A model generated the notes under the pieces. That model did no database searches, had not been told where the DNA came from, and saw only the letters and a program-made list of their open reading frames with translations. A stretch of 64,000 nucleotides of DNA from Limosilactobacillus panis (GTDB taxonomy: Bacteria; Bacillota; Bacilli; Lactobacillales; Lactobacillaceae): positions 1,798,001-1,862,000 of the forward strand of contig NZ_CP081855.1 of assembly GCF_019797825.1 (NCBI RefSeq), given 5' to 3'. Both the position numbers and the translations under genes were made by a program. Position 1 is the stretch's first letter. Each line of letters starts with the position of its first letter. This document shows positions 1 through 9,067 of the stretch, piece after piece.

Positions 1-515
1 TTAATTTGGAACTGCCGTTTGAGGGTCATATTGACCTCCTGGGGGCCCACCGGGGTGTCATACTTCACCTTACCGAGTTTTCCCTCATAATAAACGGAAG
101 AAATCGGTGCCCGCCAGTCGTAGATCAAGAAGTGGTCGGGCTTGTCACTAAACGATGCCAGGCCAATATAGATTGACTCTGGCTGGTCTGTCCCCTTTTC
201 CTGGAAGTCAATCCGGGCAAAGTACGGTTTCTTCTCCAAGCGCTCCAAAGTTGCCAGGTGGTCCGCCGCGTGCTGCCAGCTGTTATTCCGTTCATCCAGC
301 ATCTGTTGCTGGGCCCGAAAGGACATCGCCGTGTCCATCATCCCGGAATACGTCGTGGTGTTTAAGTGAATGTCATTCGTCTGCTTGTTGATATCTTCAA
401 TATCGTTTTTGGCCGTGCTAATTCGCTGCGCGGCCTTTCCCTTGGCCTTCTTGATCTCAGCTAAAACGTGGTCAAGGTGCTTCTGCTCATATTCTATTAC
501 CGAATTTTCAGTCAC
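1..515 (-). CDS. helD: HelD-type RNA polymerase recycling helicase, N-terminal part
   Basis: Open frame running off the left edge; only the first 171 codons are present. It starts at a GTG (513-515) behind an AAAGGTAGG-type ribosome binding site. The N-terminus is a charged, helical stretch (residues about 5-45, coiled-coil-like), as in the arm that HelD pushes into the RNA polymerase secondary channel. Further on come YIGLASF and DWRAPISSVYYEG, which are characteristic of HelD/UvrD-like family-1A helicases just before the 1A domain. HelD uses ATP to clear stalled RNA polymerase from DNA. The Walker motifs lie outside the window, so integrity cannot be judged. Family assignment rests on the DWRAPISS signature. 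Confidence 0.85.
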   Translation of the reverse strand, partial: MTENSVIEYEQKHLDHVLAEIKKAKGKAAQRISTAKNDIEDINKQTNDIHLNTTTYSGMMDTAMSFRAQQQMLDERNNSWQHAADHLATLERLEKKPYFARIDFQEKGTDQPESIYIGLASFSDKPDHFLIYDWRAPISSVYYEGKLGKVKYDTPVGPQEVNMTLKRQFQI

Positions 516-713
516 GAGGATTCCCTACCTTTCAGGATTTCAAAATCGTTTTTCCATTATAGCATTCCCAACTTATATCTGTTAGTGTTTGGCCCCGTCG
601 CCACAAAAAGGCCATTGTTTAAGGCTGGCTTAATTTTAAAGCGGATTGCTAGTCAACGACGGTGTAAACATTCTAAAATAGAATTAATAAATTCGTTGGA
701 AGGGGGCGCTTAT

Positions 714-1364
714 ATGGCCCACATTTTTTATATTCTGACTCACATTGCGGAAATCCTTATCCCAATGTTTGAGTGGCTTGGTCCGTGGAGCTACCTAATC
801 TTGTTCGTGATTGTCTTCATGGAAACCGGCCTGGTGGTCTTCCCCTGGTTGCCGGGGGGCTCACTCGTCTTTTTGACTAGCTCCTTTATCGCCGTCCACC
901 CAATTCTCAAGATGCAAATTGTCATCCCCGTCTTCTTCTTTGCGGCCTTCATTGGTGACTCAGTCAACTACTTCATTGGCCACAGCCTGTCACGCTGGCA
1001 CTGGCTGCAAAAGCACCTTAACGGCCCCCGGATGCTGCGGGCAAAGGAATATCTCGACAAGTATGGCTTCTGGGCCGTCGCTTTCGGGCGCTTTATTCCT
1101 TTCATCCGTTCCTTTATCCCGACCATTTCTGGAATGATGCACTACCGTTTCCGCCACTTTACGGTCGGTAACTTCGTCGGGGTAGCTCTCTGGGTGGTCC
1201 TCGGCTGTGGTGCAGGTTACTTCTTCGGTAGTATTCCGCTCGTCCACGACCACTTCTCCCTCGTGATTCTGGCAATGACCTCCTGTACCGCCTTGACCGG
1301 ATTGGGGATGTGGGGCATTAAGTTGATCCGCCAGCGAATCATCCGAAAGAATCGGATGCTCTAA
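714..1364 (+). CDS. DedA family membrane protein
   Basis: 216-residue integral membrane protein. I chose the ATG at 714 because GGAAGGGGG lies just upstream; the frame is open further 5' but has no better start. The family signatures are visible: a G-rich loop (FPWLPGGSLVF, residues about 42-52), then GDSVNYFIG, and the conserved GRFIPFIRSFIP motif near residue 125. DedA proteins are implicated in lipid carrier (undecaprenyl phosphate or phosphatidylethanolamine) transport and membrane homeostasis; the substrate cannot be told from sequence. It stands alone between divergent helD and the downstream phosphatase, followed by a hairpin. Confidence 0.88.
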   Translation: MAHIFYILTHIAEILIPMFEWLGPWSYLILFVIVFMETGLVVFPWLPGGSLVFLTSSFIAVHPILKMQIVIPVFFFAAFIGDSVNYFIGHSLSRWHWLQKHLNGPRMLRAKEYLDKYGFWAVAFGRFIPFIRSFIPTISGMMHYRFRHFTVGNFVGVALWVVLGCGAGYFFGSIPLVHDHFSLVILAMTSCTALTGLGMWGIKLIRQRIIRKNRML

Positions 1365-1387
1365 GGGTTCTCTGGTTATTTTTGTAC

Positions 1388-1419
1388 GCTATTCATGGTA
1401 AAATATGAATAGCTTTTTT
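1388..1419 (+). terminator. Intrinsic terminator after the dedA-like gene
   Basis: Nine-base-pair stem GCTATTCAT / ATGAATAGC (1388-1396 and 1405-1413) with an 8-nt loop, followed by six T (1414-1419). It is AU-rich and so only moderately stable. It separates the dedA-like gene from the phosphatase starting at 1450. Confidence 0.6.
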
Positions 1420-1449
1420 CATTATTAGGAGACAAAGGAGTTTTTACGT

Positions 1450-2100
1450 ATGGCAATTACCGCTTATTTTGTTCGTCATGGTCAAACCTACCTCAACCGT
1501 TACAATCGCGTTCAAGGATGGTCCGATGCGCCGCTTACTGCAAAGGGTAAAGCAGACGCGCAACGAACGGGTAAGGTGCTGGCCAACGTTAACTTTGACT
1601 ACGTCTTCAGCAGTGACCTCGCCCGGACGATGGCAACTTCGCGCCTCCTGCTTGCGGCGGACCCAAATACAGATATCAAGGAGCCCACGCCAGAGCCGGC
1701 CTTTCGTGAAGAGTTCTTCGGTAGCTTCGAGGGATTAAACGGTTCGGCCGTCACCGACTTTCTTTCCGGGGAAGAAGACTTTCACTCCTTCTCTGACATG
1801 CTTGCCGGCTGGGGCCCTGACAAGTTAAAGGATAAGCTGGCCGCTGCGGACCCTTATGGCGACGCCGAAGATCACGTCCAATTTTGGAACCGGGTTAACA
1901 AGGGGATGGACCGACTCCGGGCCCTCCCAGATGGGTCAACCGTCATCGTGATTTCCCACGGTATGACCATTCGTTCAATTGCCGAACACTTCGGCTACCA
2001 GACCCCGTCCTCAGTCCGAAACGGGAGCCTGACCCGCTTGACGTTAACGGCGGACAAGACACACGTTGACTTTTACGACCAACTAGAACTTCCAGAATAA
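1450..2100 (+). CDS. Histidine phosphatase family protein (phosphoglycerate mutase-like)
   Basis: 216 residues. The catalytic RHG motif is at residues 9-11 (VRHGQTYLN) and is followed by VQGWSDAPLTAKG, typical of the histidine phosphatase (former phosphoglycerate mutase) superfamily. A second conserved region, SSDLARTMAT, and the late VISHGMTIR motif that supplies the second active-site histidine are also present. The substrate is unknown; such LAB proteins usually dephosphorylate small metabolites rather than act as glycolytic mutases. RBS AGGAGACAAAGGAG precedes the ATG. A paralogue is encoded at 54280-54933 (minus strand). Confidence 0.88.
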   Translation: MAITAYFVRHGQTYLNRYNRVQGWSDAPLTAKGKADAQRTGKVLANVNFDYVFSSDLARTMATSRLLLAADPNTDIKEPTPEPAFREEFFGSFEGLNGSAVTDFLSGEEDFHSFSDMLAGWGPDKLKDKLAAADPYGDAEDHVQFWNRVNKGMDRLRALPDGSTVIVISHGMTIRSIAEHFGYQTPSSVRNGSLTRLTLTADKTHVDFYDQLELPE

Positions 2101-2132
2101 TCATTGATCCTAAGGGGGAACACTATTCTTCA

Positions 2133-3407
2133 ATGGATAACAATATACAAAAAGATGAACAAGTAATCATTGCCGGCCTCGACACGGGGCAGGAAGACTA
2201 CGACTATTCGATGACCGAACTGGCCGAATTGGCCCAGGCCAACCACATGGATGTCGTCCAACGGGTTGACCAAGTAATTGACCGCCCTAACCCGGCCACC
2301 TACTTTGGGACGGGGAAAGTAGCGGAAATTGCGGAGGTGGCGGCCACTAACGACGCCACCACCATCATTACCAACGATGAACTCTCGCCAAGTCAGCTGC
2401 GGAACCTTGAGGAAGAGGTTGGCTGCCGGATTCTTGACCGGACAGCCCTCATCCTCGAAATCTTTGCTAACCGGGCCCAGACCAAGGAGGCCAAACTGCA
2501 GGTCCAGATTGCGGAGCTCCAGTACCGCCTGCCCCGGCTGCAAACCAGTGCCAGTCAGCGCCTTGACCAGCAGACTGGTGGCGGGAGCGGCTTTACTAAC
2601 CGGGGGGCCGGTGAAACGAAGCTGGAAATGGACCGGCGGACGATCCAACACCAGATTTCCCACCTCCGTCACGAGCTAGCTGACATTGATAAGTCCGAAG
2701 CCACTAAGCGGAAGCAGCGGGCCAAGAGTAATATTCCAACCGCCGCCCTGGTCGGCTACACCAACGCCGGTAAGTCTACCATCATGAACGGATTAGTCCG
2801 TCGTTACGGGGCAGTTGAAGACAAGACGGTGTTTGAAAAGAACATGCTCTTCGCCACCCTGGACACCAGTGTCCGCCGCCTGACTTTACCAAGCAAGAAG
2901 GACTTTCTTCTTAGTGATACCGTCGGGTTCGTCAGCAAGCTGCCGACTAACCTGGTCAAGTCCTTCCGTTCGACCTTGGCGGAAGCTGCCAACGCTGACC
3001 TATTGATCCAGGTAATCGACTACTCGGACCCCCACTACGAAGAAATGATGCACACCACTGAGCAGGCCCTGAAGCAGATTGGCATTGAAAACATCCCGAT
3101 GATTAACGTCTTCAACAAGGCTGATAAAACCGAGATTGAGTTCCCGGTTCTTGAAGGGGATGACCAGGTGGTAATCTCGGCTAAGCAGCCGGAATCACTG
3201 GACCTCCTGGTGAACGTTATTCGTAAGCACCTCTTCAAGGATTACGTTCAGGTCAAGCTCCTTCTTCCCTTCGCAGAGGGACAGCTGGTTTCCTATCTCA
3301 ACGAACACACTAACATCTTGAATACCGAGTACCGGACGGATGGCACCCTCCTGACGGTGGAAATGTCACCCCAAGAGGCCCAGCGCTTTACGAAGTACGA
3401 GGTATAA
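2133..3407 (+). CDS. hflX: Ribosome-associated GTPase HflX
   Basis: 424 residues. The N-terminal HflX domain contains NPATYFGTGKVAEI (about residues 51-64) and the glycine-rich GGGSGFTNRGAGET linker. It is followed by a TRAFAC GTPase domain: G1 GYTNAGKST at about 207-215, G3 DTVGF near 262, and G4 NKAD near 328. HflX binds the 50S subunit, splits stalled 70S ribosomes and is tied to stress and antibiotic tolerance in Firmicutes. RBS AAGGGGG lies upstream. Length and motifs fit a full, active protein. Its 3' end faces the DMT gene across a shared terminator. Confidence 0.95.
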   Translation: MDNNIQKDEQVIIAGLDTGQEDYDYSMTELAELAQANHMDVVQRVDQVIDRPNPATYFGTGKVAEIAEVAATNDATTIITNDELSPSQLRNLEEEVGCRILDRTALILEIFANRAQTKEAKLQVQIAELQYRLPRLQTSASQRLDQQTGGGSGFTNRGAGETKLEMDRRTIQHQISHLRHELADIDKSEATKRKQRAKSNIPTAALVGYTNAGKSTIMNGLVRRYGAVEDKTVFEKNMLFATLDTSVRRLTLPSKKDFLLSDTVGFVSKLPTNLVKSFRSTLAEAANADLLIQVIDYSDPHYEEMMHTTEQALKQIGIENIPMINVFNKADKTEIEFPVLEGDDQVVISAKQPESLDLLVNVIRKHLFKDYVQVKLLLPFAEGQLVSYLNEHTNILNTEYRTDGTLLTVEMSPQEAQRFTKYEV

Positions 3408-3409
3408 AA

Positions 3410-3452
3410 AAAGCTCCTGAAGGTCGTAGTAATTACGAGTTTCGGGAGCTTT
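3410..3452. terminator. Shared hairpin between convergent hflX and DMT gene
   Basis: Arms AAAGCTCCTGAA (3410-3421) and TTCGGGAGCTTT (3441-3452) form a 12-position stem with one wobble pair. On the minus strand the stem is followed by a run of T (complement of the A run at 3406-3412), giving a good terminator for the DMT gene. On the plus strand the T tract is short, so it is weaker for hflX. Confidence 0.75.
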
Positions 3453-3459
3453 CGCGTTA

Positions 3460-4365
3460 TTACTTGATATGGGTAAAGTATTTTTCCGGAAGCGACTGCA
3501 AAATCGTTGCCAGGACAATTAGTATTCCCCCAATCCAGTCGGGCAAACTGAACGGTGTGGCCAGGAAGAAAACCGCTAGCAGAGTGGCAACCAAGGGCTC
3601 AAATGCCCCGAGCATTCCGGTTGTACTGGAATCAATGTAGTTGATACTAGCAAGGTAAAGGGTGTAGGCAAAAAGCGTTCCGAAAATAATGATGAACAGG
3701 ATTGTCGTAATATCAACTGCGTTCAATGACGGAACGGGCATTATCCAATACAGTGGCAGAAAGGCCAGGCCAGCAATCAGCATTGACCAGCCAACGATGG
3801 TAATTGTTCCGAACTCTTTGAAAAGTTTGCGCGGCATAATCGTGTTAATTGCTTCCGAGACTGCCGCCAGCAGTCCCCAAATACATGCCAATGGGGACAG
3901 GGCGAGATGGCTTGGGTGACCATTCGTGGCCAACAGGAAGGTCCCAATAAGGGCCACAATGATTGAAATCACGTCCAGTCGCCGAGGCAGCATTTTGGTA
4001 TGCACGGCCATATAGAAGATAATGAAGACGGGGGCTAAGTATTGGATCACCGTTGCCGTTGGAGCATTACTATACTTAACGGCAACATAATACGACATCT
4101 GGGACGCCCCCATCCCAATAAAGGAGAACAGAATCAGATAAAGGACCCGCGACCAGCTACTAAACAGCCTTTTGACCGCAGCTGGTTGCTTAAAAGTCGA
4201 ATATAGGACCAGCAGAAACCCGGCGCCCAGTAAGCGAAGCCCAACAAGCCAATATTCGTTAATGGTTGGGTTTTGGAATAGAAACTGCACGGCAGCCCCA
4301 GACATTCCCCAAAATGATGCCCCAACGATGGCCAAGGTGATTCCCTTTCTCTTATCTGTCGTCAT
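3460..4365 (-). CDS. DMT superfamily (EamA) transporter
   Basis: 301 residues when started at the ATG at 4365, which has GAGGGAG eight bases upstream; a longer frame up to 4422 lacks a ribosome binding site. Ten hydrophobic segments in two EamA halves are apparent, with the typical early ASFWGMSGAAVQFLF and the second-half start SPLACIWGLLAAVSEAIN. Members export amino acids or metabolites; the cargo is not predictable here. It is monocistronic, convergent with hflX, and its upstream region now adjoins group II intron copy 1. Confidence 0.88.
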   Translation of the reverse strand: MTTDKRKGITLAIVGASFWGMSGAAVQFLFQNPTINEYWLVGLRLLGAGFLLVLYSTFKQPAAVKRLFSSWSRVLYLILFSFIGMGASQMSYYVAVKYSNAPTATVIQYLAPVFIIFYMAVHTKMLPRRLDVISIIVALIGTFLLATNGHPSHLALSPLACIWGLLAAVSEAINTIMPRKLFKEFGTITIVGWSMLIAGLAFLPLYWIMPVPSLNAVDITTILFIIIFGTLFAYTLYLASINYIDSSTTGMLGAFEPLVATLLAVFFLATPFSLPDWIGGILIVLATILQSLPEKYFTHIK

Positions 4366-4452
4366 CTTATCGTCTCCCTCATATGCTAATTTTAAACATG
4401 CAAACAGTATATCATTTAGCAAGAACTAGCGTAAAGAAATTAAGATTTTGCA

Positions 4453-6362
4453 ATCGAGTAGGAGGTAATTGATTAGTTCAATTACCGACCTCTCACACCA
4501 CCGTACGTACGGTTCCGTATACGGCGGTTCGACAATTTAATCACTTTTGAATTAACTGGAGCGTCTTGGACATATTTATTAGTCCAAGGTGCTCCAGTTT
4601 TCTATTTGTTAGAGAATAATTTAGTGTCTTACTGTGTGCAGTTCGCCAGTAACCCTTTCGGGTACTAGCGAAGACGAACGCATCATGATAAGACAAACCT
4701 AACTTCTGTAGGTGTACAACTTTAGTTTTGAATTTCTTCCATTGCTTCCAGATATATTGTCTTATTCGTGCTCTTAACCATTGATCAAGGCGGTGAATAA
4801 AATTGGCTAACTTCCCAATTGAGTAATACTGAAGCCAGCCACGCATCTTTTGGTGGATTTCTTCAAACATCTTGGTAAGAGAAACACCCCGATTACGCTT
4901 AGTTAGAAGCCTCAATGCTTGTTTTACTCGTTGTTGTGATTGTTTGGCTGGTCGGGCATAGGCACCATTACGGTCTACACCGAGTGAGAAGCCAAGAAAC
5001 TTCAACCTCAAGGGACTACCAATTTTGGTTTTATCTGGATTAACTTTAACTTTCAATCGCTTTTCAAGAAACTGAGTAATACTACGCATTACTCGTTCTC
5101 CGGCCCGCTGACTTTTAACATAGATGTTACAATCGTCCGCGTAGCGCACAAAGTGGTGACCACGTCTGGTCAGCTCTTTATCCAACTCATTTAAATAGAT
5201 ATTCGCTAGCAGTGGCGATAGTGGTCCTCCTTGCGGAGTTCCTTTGTCGCTCCTAACGAACAGCCCGTGGTCCAAGATTCCGCTAGTCAAAAACTTACGG
5301 ATAAGTCTTAGTGTCCATGGGTCATCAATATATTGTTGGAGGTATTTAATCATCAAATCATGGTTGACATTATCAAAATAGGCCTTAAGGTCTAAATCAA
5401 CTACCCGTCGATAACCTTGATTATATAGCTTAACTACCTTTGCGATTGCGTCTTGGGCTCCACGATGAGGGCGGAAACCAAAACTATTGTCAGAGAAAAC
5501 TCGCTCAAAGATGGGCGTGAGTACCTGGGCAACTGCTTGTTGGACCAGGCGGTCCACTACCGTTGGTATCCCTAGTTTTCTCACTCCACCGTTGGGCTTG
5601 GGAATTTCCACTCGTTTAACCGGTGCTGGCTTATAATTGCCCTCACGTAGGTTGGTGATTAATTCCGTTTTATTTTCCCTGAGGTAGGGCAGAAGGTCAT
5701 TGACAGTCATATCGTCAATACCCGCCGCTCCTTTATTTCTCTTAACTCGCAAATAAGCCTGATTAAGGTTATTGCGATCCAAGACTAAGTCTTGGATAGT
5801 GACACTCATACCTTTACCTTCACCATAATCGGTACTACGCGCCCTTGTGTACTTTCGGTTTTCCAAACCTATCCTCGACAAGCGGTCAGCTTGTGTTTCT
5901 GTTTTCTGCGATTGTCGCACCTGATTACACCTCCGATATAATTTATGAGTTATTGTCGTTCAGTCCTTCGTCTGACTAATCAGACTACTATGACCTCGGC
6001 TGACTTCTGACTTACTCAACACCACATCACTGTCGTGCTTGTTTCTGTGGAATTTCATTTATTCCTCTTGTCGGAAACGTGTAAGCCAGACCTCCCCGGG
6101 TAAGAATATTAACTTTCGTACCATGTCACCGTTAGCTTTACTGAAAGCAACTTCGAGTAGTATTGGACTTTAGTTTGTATGGCAACCTTATCCAGTTACT
6201 CTCAGCCTTATAGCTACTTCTTGTTCATCGGTGCAGTACTTTGCCTTAGACTTCCTTCAGATTCCACCTCACAGTGGACACCCTTGTCGTCAGCTCATGG
6301 TTCCGACTACTACGGCCCATAGTGGACTTTCACCGCCTAGTTAATACCCATGCCGGGCGCAC
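4453..6362 (-). mobile_element. Group IIC intron, copy 1
   Basis: About 1.91 kb, on the minus strand. The shared block 4452-6366 matches 31077-32991 (offset 26625 at both ends, no difference noticed by eye; the encoded proteins are identical). The 5' end reads GTGCGCCCGGCATGG at 6362, the canonical GUGYG start. Near the 3' end is a domain V-like hairpin (about 4495-4530, with CCGTATACGG and CCGTACGTACGG), then a domain VI-like hairpin GGTAATTGA / TCAATTACC and the end CTCGAT. The RT lacks an endonuclease domain. Insertion lies directly after the terminator hairpin of the upstream minus-strand gene (6366-6405), the class C habit. The 3' boundary is uncertain by 1-2 nt. Confidence 0.9.
4541..5920 (-). 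CDS. ltrA: Group IIC intron reverse transcriptase/maturase (copy 1)
   Basis: 459 residues, GTG start with SD GGAGGTG seven to eight bases upstream. RT fingers and palm motifs are evident: GIPTVVDRLVQQAV, SFGFRPHRGAQDA, the GTPQGGPLSPLLANI block, and the catalytic YADD at residues 260-263. A maturase/thumb (X) domain follows and the protein ends with the NTRKGYWR-like region (here STRKGYWRTAHS). There is no HNH endonuclease domain. Resemblance to the Geobacillus GsI-IIC and Bacillus halodurans class C enzymes is strong from memory. It promotes splicing and retrohoming of its own intron RNA. The frame is intact and identical in both copies. Confidence 0.95.
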   Translation of the reverse strand: MRQSQKTETQADRLSRIGLENRKYTRARSTDYGEGKGMSVTIQDLVLDRNNLNQAYLRVKRNKGAAGIDDMTVNDLLPYLRENKTELITNLREGNYKPAPVKRVEIPKPNGGVRKLGIPTVVDRLVQQAVAQVLTPIFERVFSDNSFGFRPHRGAQDAIAKVVKLYNQGYRRVVDLDLKAYFDNVNHDLMIKYLQQYIDDPWTLRLIRKFLTSGILDHGLFVRSDKGTPQGGPLSPLLANIYLNELDKELTRRGHHFVRYADDCNIYVKSQRAGERVMRSITQFLEKRLKVKVNPDKTKIGSPLRLKFLGFSLGVDRNGAYARPAKQSQQRVKQALRLLTKRNRGVSLTKMFEEIHQKMRGWLQYYSIGKLANFIHRLDQWLRARIRQYIWKQWKKFKTKVVHLQKLGLSYHDAFVFASTRKGYWRTAHSKTLNYSLTNRKLEHLGLINMSKTLQLIQK

Positions 6363-6365
6363 CAC

Positions 6366-6405
6366 AAAAAGCCCTGTTCAGTCGCTGACCGAACAGGGCT
6401 TTTTT
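6366..6405. terminator. Terminator of the yhgE-like gene and docking site of intron copy 1
   Basis: Perfect arms AAAAAGCCCTGTTC (6366-6379) and GAACAGGGCTTTTT (6391-6404), with A/T runs that give uridine tracts on both strands. It lies 9 bases past the stop of the minus-strand YhgE gene. On the minus strand the T tract is followed by GTG and then directly by the intron 5' end. Confidence 0.88.
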
Positions 6406-6413
6406 GCAAATCA

Positions 6414-9038
6414 TTACTTAGATTGGATTCCGCCATCGTCTTCCATTTCGTCAAGGAACTTCTGGTTCTTGTCCAACTTTGGGTTGATGTTAAAGAGGTG
6501 GTGGTGAATACCGAGCATCCCCGCTAACAGGAGCAAGTTGAAGAGAACCGCAATTCCTAGCAAGACAAGGTTGCAGAACATTGCGTAGTGGGCACCAATC
6601 CCGCTACTGATTGACTGCCGCAGTCCCATGATGGAGTAGGTCATCGGTAGAAACCAGTGAATGACGTTGTAGAACTTCATCGTAACTTCCATTGGGAAGG
6701 TCCCACCGGAACCACCAAGTTGCAGCATCAGCAGAACCATGGCAACGAACCGGCCGGGGTTATCGAAGGTCATTGACAGGAACATTACGATCGCCATCGA
6801 CGCTAGCCCGAAGCAGATGCTAGTGGCAAACATCGATGCAACGTGGTCCGTCGTCAAACCAACGGCCAGCATAACGGCATCTTCGATAATGGCCATCAGG
6901 GTAACCGCTACGGCCCCAACAACGACCTTACTGATCCACCAGGAAACAGCCGACTTGCCGTCGACAGCCACCCGCCGAATTGGGTAAATAAAGTTAAATA
7001 CCAGGATACCAACGTAGAGGGCAACAGATAGAACATAAGGAGCCAAAGCGTGACCGTAGTTTGGCACGTAGCTGTAGTTCTTGTGCTTAACCGTCGTTGG
7101 TTCAGCGAACATCTTCGCTGTCTTGTTAGTTGGCTTAACGTTGTTAATTGCCTTAGCACCCGCCGCTAATGACGAAGCCAGACGACCAGCACCGTTATTC
7201 AGCTGGGTAATTCCACTAATCAGGGCTGGTGAGTTATCAGCCAACTGTTGAGTTCCGGAAGCCAGCAGGTTAACCCCACTGATCAAAGCCGGTACCTGGG
7301 CATTCAATTGTCCCAGGGCGCTCGCCAATTGACCGGCCCCGGCGTTCAGGGCACCACTGTTGGCAACTAGCTGGTTAGCACCGGCCCCGGCCTGGGCAAC
7401 CCCAGCCGTGTATTGACCGATACCACCGCTCAGGGTGTTGGCACCAGCCGCCGCAGTTGCTACACCGTTCGTATATTGACCAATACCGCTGTTCAATGTG
7501 TTGGCACCGTTAGCCAGCTGTTGGGTAGCAGAGGTCAACTGACCGGAAGCGGTTGTCAGGGCCGCACTGGTCCCGTTTTGCATGTTCAAAAGGCTGTTTT
7601 GAAGGTCCGCAGCCGCCTTTTGCACGTTGGCCGTGTTCTGACCAGCACTATTTGCTGACTGGTCAACCGCCGCCTTAAGTCGGTTGACCCCGGCCTGCAG
7701 TTGACTAATCTGCCCCACTAATTTAGCGGACTGACCGTTATCGGTGCTCTTTTGGGTGGTTGTACTGTTGTTGCTAGAACTAGCAGCCGCACTAATTGCC
7801 GCCTTGGCCGCTTCAATCTTTGCCTGGCCGGCCGGGTCCTTAGCCTCGACACCGTTCAGGTCTGCAGCAGCGGCCTGCAATTGGGAACTATTGTTGCTGC
7901 CACTGTTAGTCGTCGTGGTGGTTGAACTTGCTCCGGCCGAAGCTGCCTGCTTCAACTGTTCAAGTCCGGCACTAATCGTTCCCAGTTGACCAGAGAGTTC
8001 CTTCAACTGGTTACTGCTCTGGGCGATTGGCTGTAGGGCAGCGTTCAAAGCCTGGCCCTTAGCACTGATGTCACCGGACATTGCCCCCATCTGACTCTGC
8101 AGTTGGGGAAGGAGACTATTAACTTGGTTGTTTAATTCCGTGTTACCGGCGGCAAGCTGGTTGGCACCGCTCTGCAATGCAGCAGAGTTACCGCTCAGCG
8201 TATTCAAGCCACCCGCTAACTGATTGGCCCCGGAGCTAAGTTGCCCAGAGTTTGCCTGAAGGAGCCCCAAGCCGCTGGCGAGTTGACCAACCCCACCAGT
8301 GTATTGCTGGATACCGGCGGCCAGAGTCTGGCTACCGCTCGCTAACTGCTGAGCACCGCTGGCCAGGGGTGCAACGGACATCCGTAACTGCTGCACACCG
8401 TTGTTGACCTGGTAGACACCGGCAACGTAACGGTTAACCCCGTCATTTAAGGTGACCAGGCCGGTACTCAGTTGCTGGGCACCATCGGCAGCTTTGGTCA
8501 TCCCCTTACCGACAACGTGGAGTTCCTTAAACATCGCGGTGGCGTAGGCCTTGGTGACCTGGGAGCGGATCTTGCTATTCAGCCTGGTCGTCCCAATCTG
8601 GGTCATAACCTGCCCGATGTAGTTCAAGGAACCGTTCGTTTCGTAATGGAGCTTCATCGTCTTTGGATGCTTTTCCATTACGGTTGTGGCATCTTCAGAA
8701 AAGTTCTTCGGGATGGTGATTACCGCGTAGTATTGGCGGTGACTAATCCCGTATTGTGCCTTCTTTTGGGAAACAATTTCCCACTTCATTTGATGGTTAT
8801 GACGCAGTTGTTTGATCGTTTGCTGACCAACATTCATCTTCCGGCCCTGGTATTCGACCGGAACATCCTTGTTGACCACCGCAATCGGCAAGTCTTGCGT
8901 ACTACCATACGGGTCCCACACTGACTTTAAGAAGAAGATACTGTACAGGAACGGTAACAGGCAAATTACCGAAACCGAGAGCAGTAAGATATGGTTCTTA
9001 AAGAGGTTGCGGAATTCCGCTTTGATCATTTCACCCAT
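6414..9038 (-). CDS. YhgE/Pip family membrane protein (phage infection protein-like)
   Basis: 874 residues. It has one N-terminal membrane segment (about 16-38) followed by the conserved extracellular SVWDPYGSTQDLPIAVVNKD region. A central segment of about 500 residues consists of degenerate repeats of the type GAxxLxxGxxQL, predicted long helical coils, with a Ser/Thr/Asn-rich interruption (about 370-430). At least five C-terminal membrane segments form an ABC-2-permease-like domain (about 675-860). The family includes Lactococcus Pip, the phage c2 receptor, and EsaA-like proteins of type VII secretion. A TetR-type gene lies 29 bases upstream, so autogenous control is likely. Intron copy 1 follows its terminator. 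Confidence 0.9.
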   Translation of the reverse strand: MGEMIKAEFRNLFKNHILLLSVSVICLLPFLYSIFFLKSVWDPYGSTQDLPIAVVNKDVPVEYQGRKMNVGQQTIKQLRHNHQMKWEIVSQKKAQYGISHRQYYAVITIPKNFSEDATTVMEKHPKTMKLHYETNGSLNYIGQVMTQIGTTRLNSKIRSQVTKAYATAMFKELHVVGKGMTKAADGAQQLSTGLVTLNDGVNRYVAGVYQVNNGVQQLRMSVAPLASGAQQLASGSQTLAAGIQQYTGGVGQLASGLGLLQANSGQLSSGANQLAGGLNTLSGNSAALQSGANQLAAGNTELNNQVNSLLPQLQSQMGAMSGDISAKGQALNAALQPIAQSSNQLKELSGQLGTISAGLEQLKQAASAGASSTTTTTNSGSNNSSQLQAAAADLNGVEAKDPAGQAKIEAAKAAISAAASSSNNSTTTQKSTDNGQSAKLVGQISQLQAGVNRLKAAVDQSANSAGQNTANVQKAAADLQNSLLNMQNGTSAALTTASGQLTSATQQLANGANTLNSGIGQYTNGVATAAAGANTLSGGIGQYTAGVAQAGAGANQLVANSGALNAGAGQLASALGQLNAQVPALISGVNLLASGTQQLADNSPALISGITQLNNGAGRLASSLAAGAKAINNVKPTNKTAKMFAEPTTVKHKNYSYVPNYGHALAPYVLSVALYVGILVFNFIYPIRRVAVDGKSAVSWWISKVVVGAVAVTLMAIIEDAVMLAVGLTTDHVASMFATSICFGLASMAIVMFLSMTFDNPGRFVAMVLLMLQLGGSGGTFPMEVTMKFYNVIHWFLPMTYSIMGLRQSISSGIGAHYAMFCNLVLLGIAVLFNLLLLAGMLGIHHHLFNINPKLDKNQKFLDEMEDDGGIQSK

Positions 9039-9067
9039 TTTGAAATGTTCACCTCATTATTATTGAT

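Noticed and set aside
468-713. N-terminal extension of the DedA gene frame
   Set aside because: No start with an RBS in this stretch, it overlaps the helD start region, and DedA proteins begin near the ATG at 714.
7150-8480. Tandem DNA repeat or CRISPR-like array
   Set aside because: The recurring GACC/GGCA patterns code the degenerate GAxxLxxGxxQL protein repeats of YhgE; spacing and sequence vary too much for a CRISPR or satellite.
6739-8924. Several plus-strand frames opposite the YhgE gene
   Set aside because: They mirror the Gly/Ala/Gln repeat of the minus-strand gene and have no family traits.
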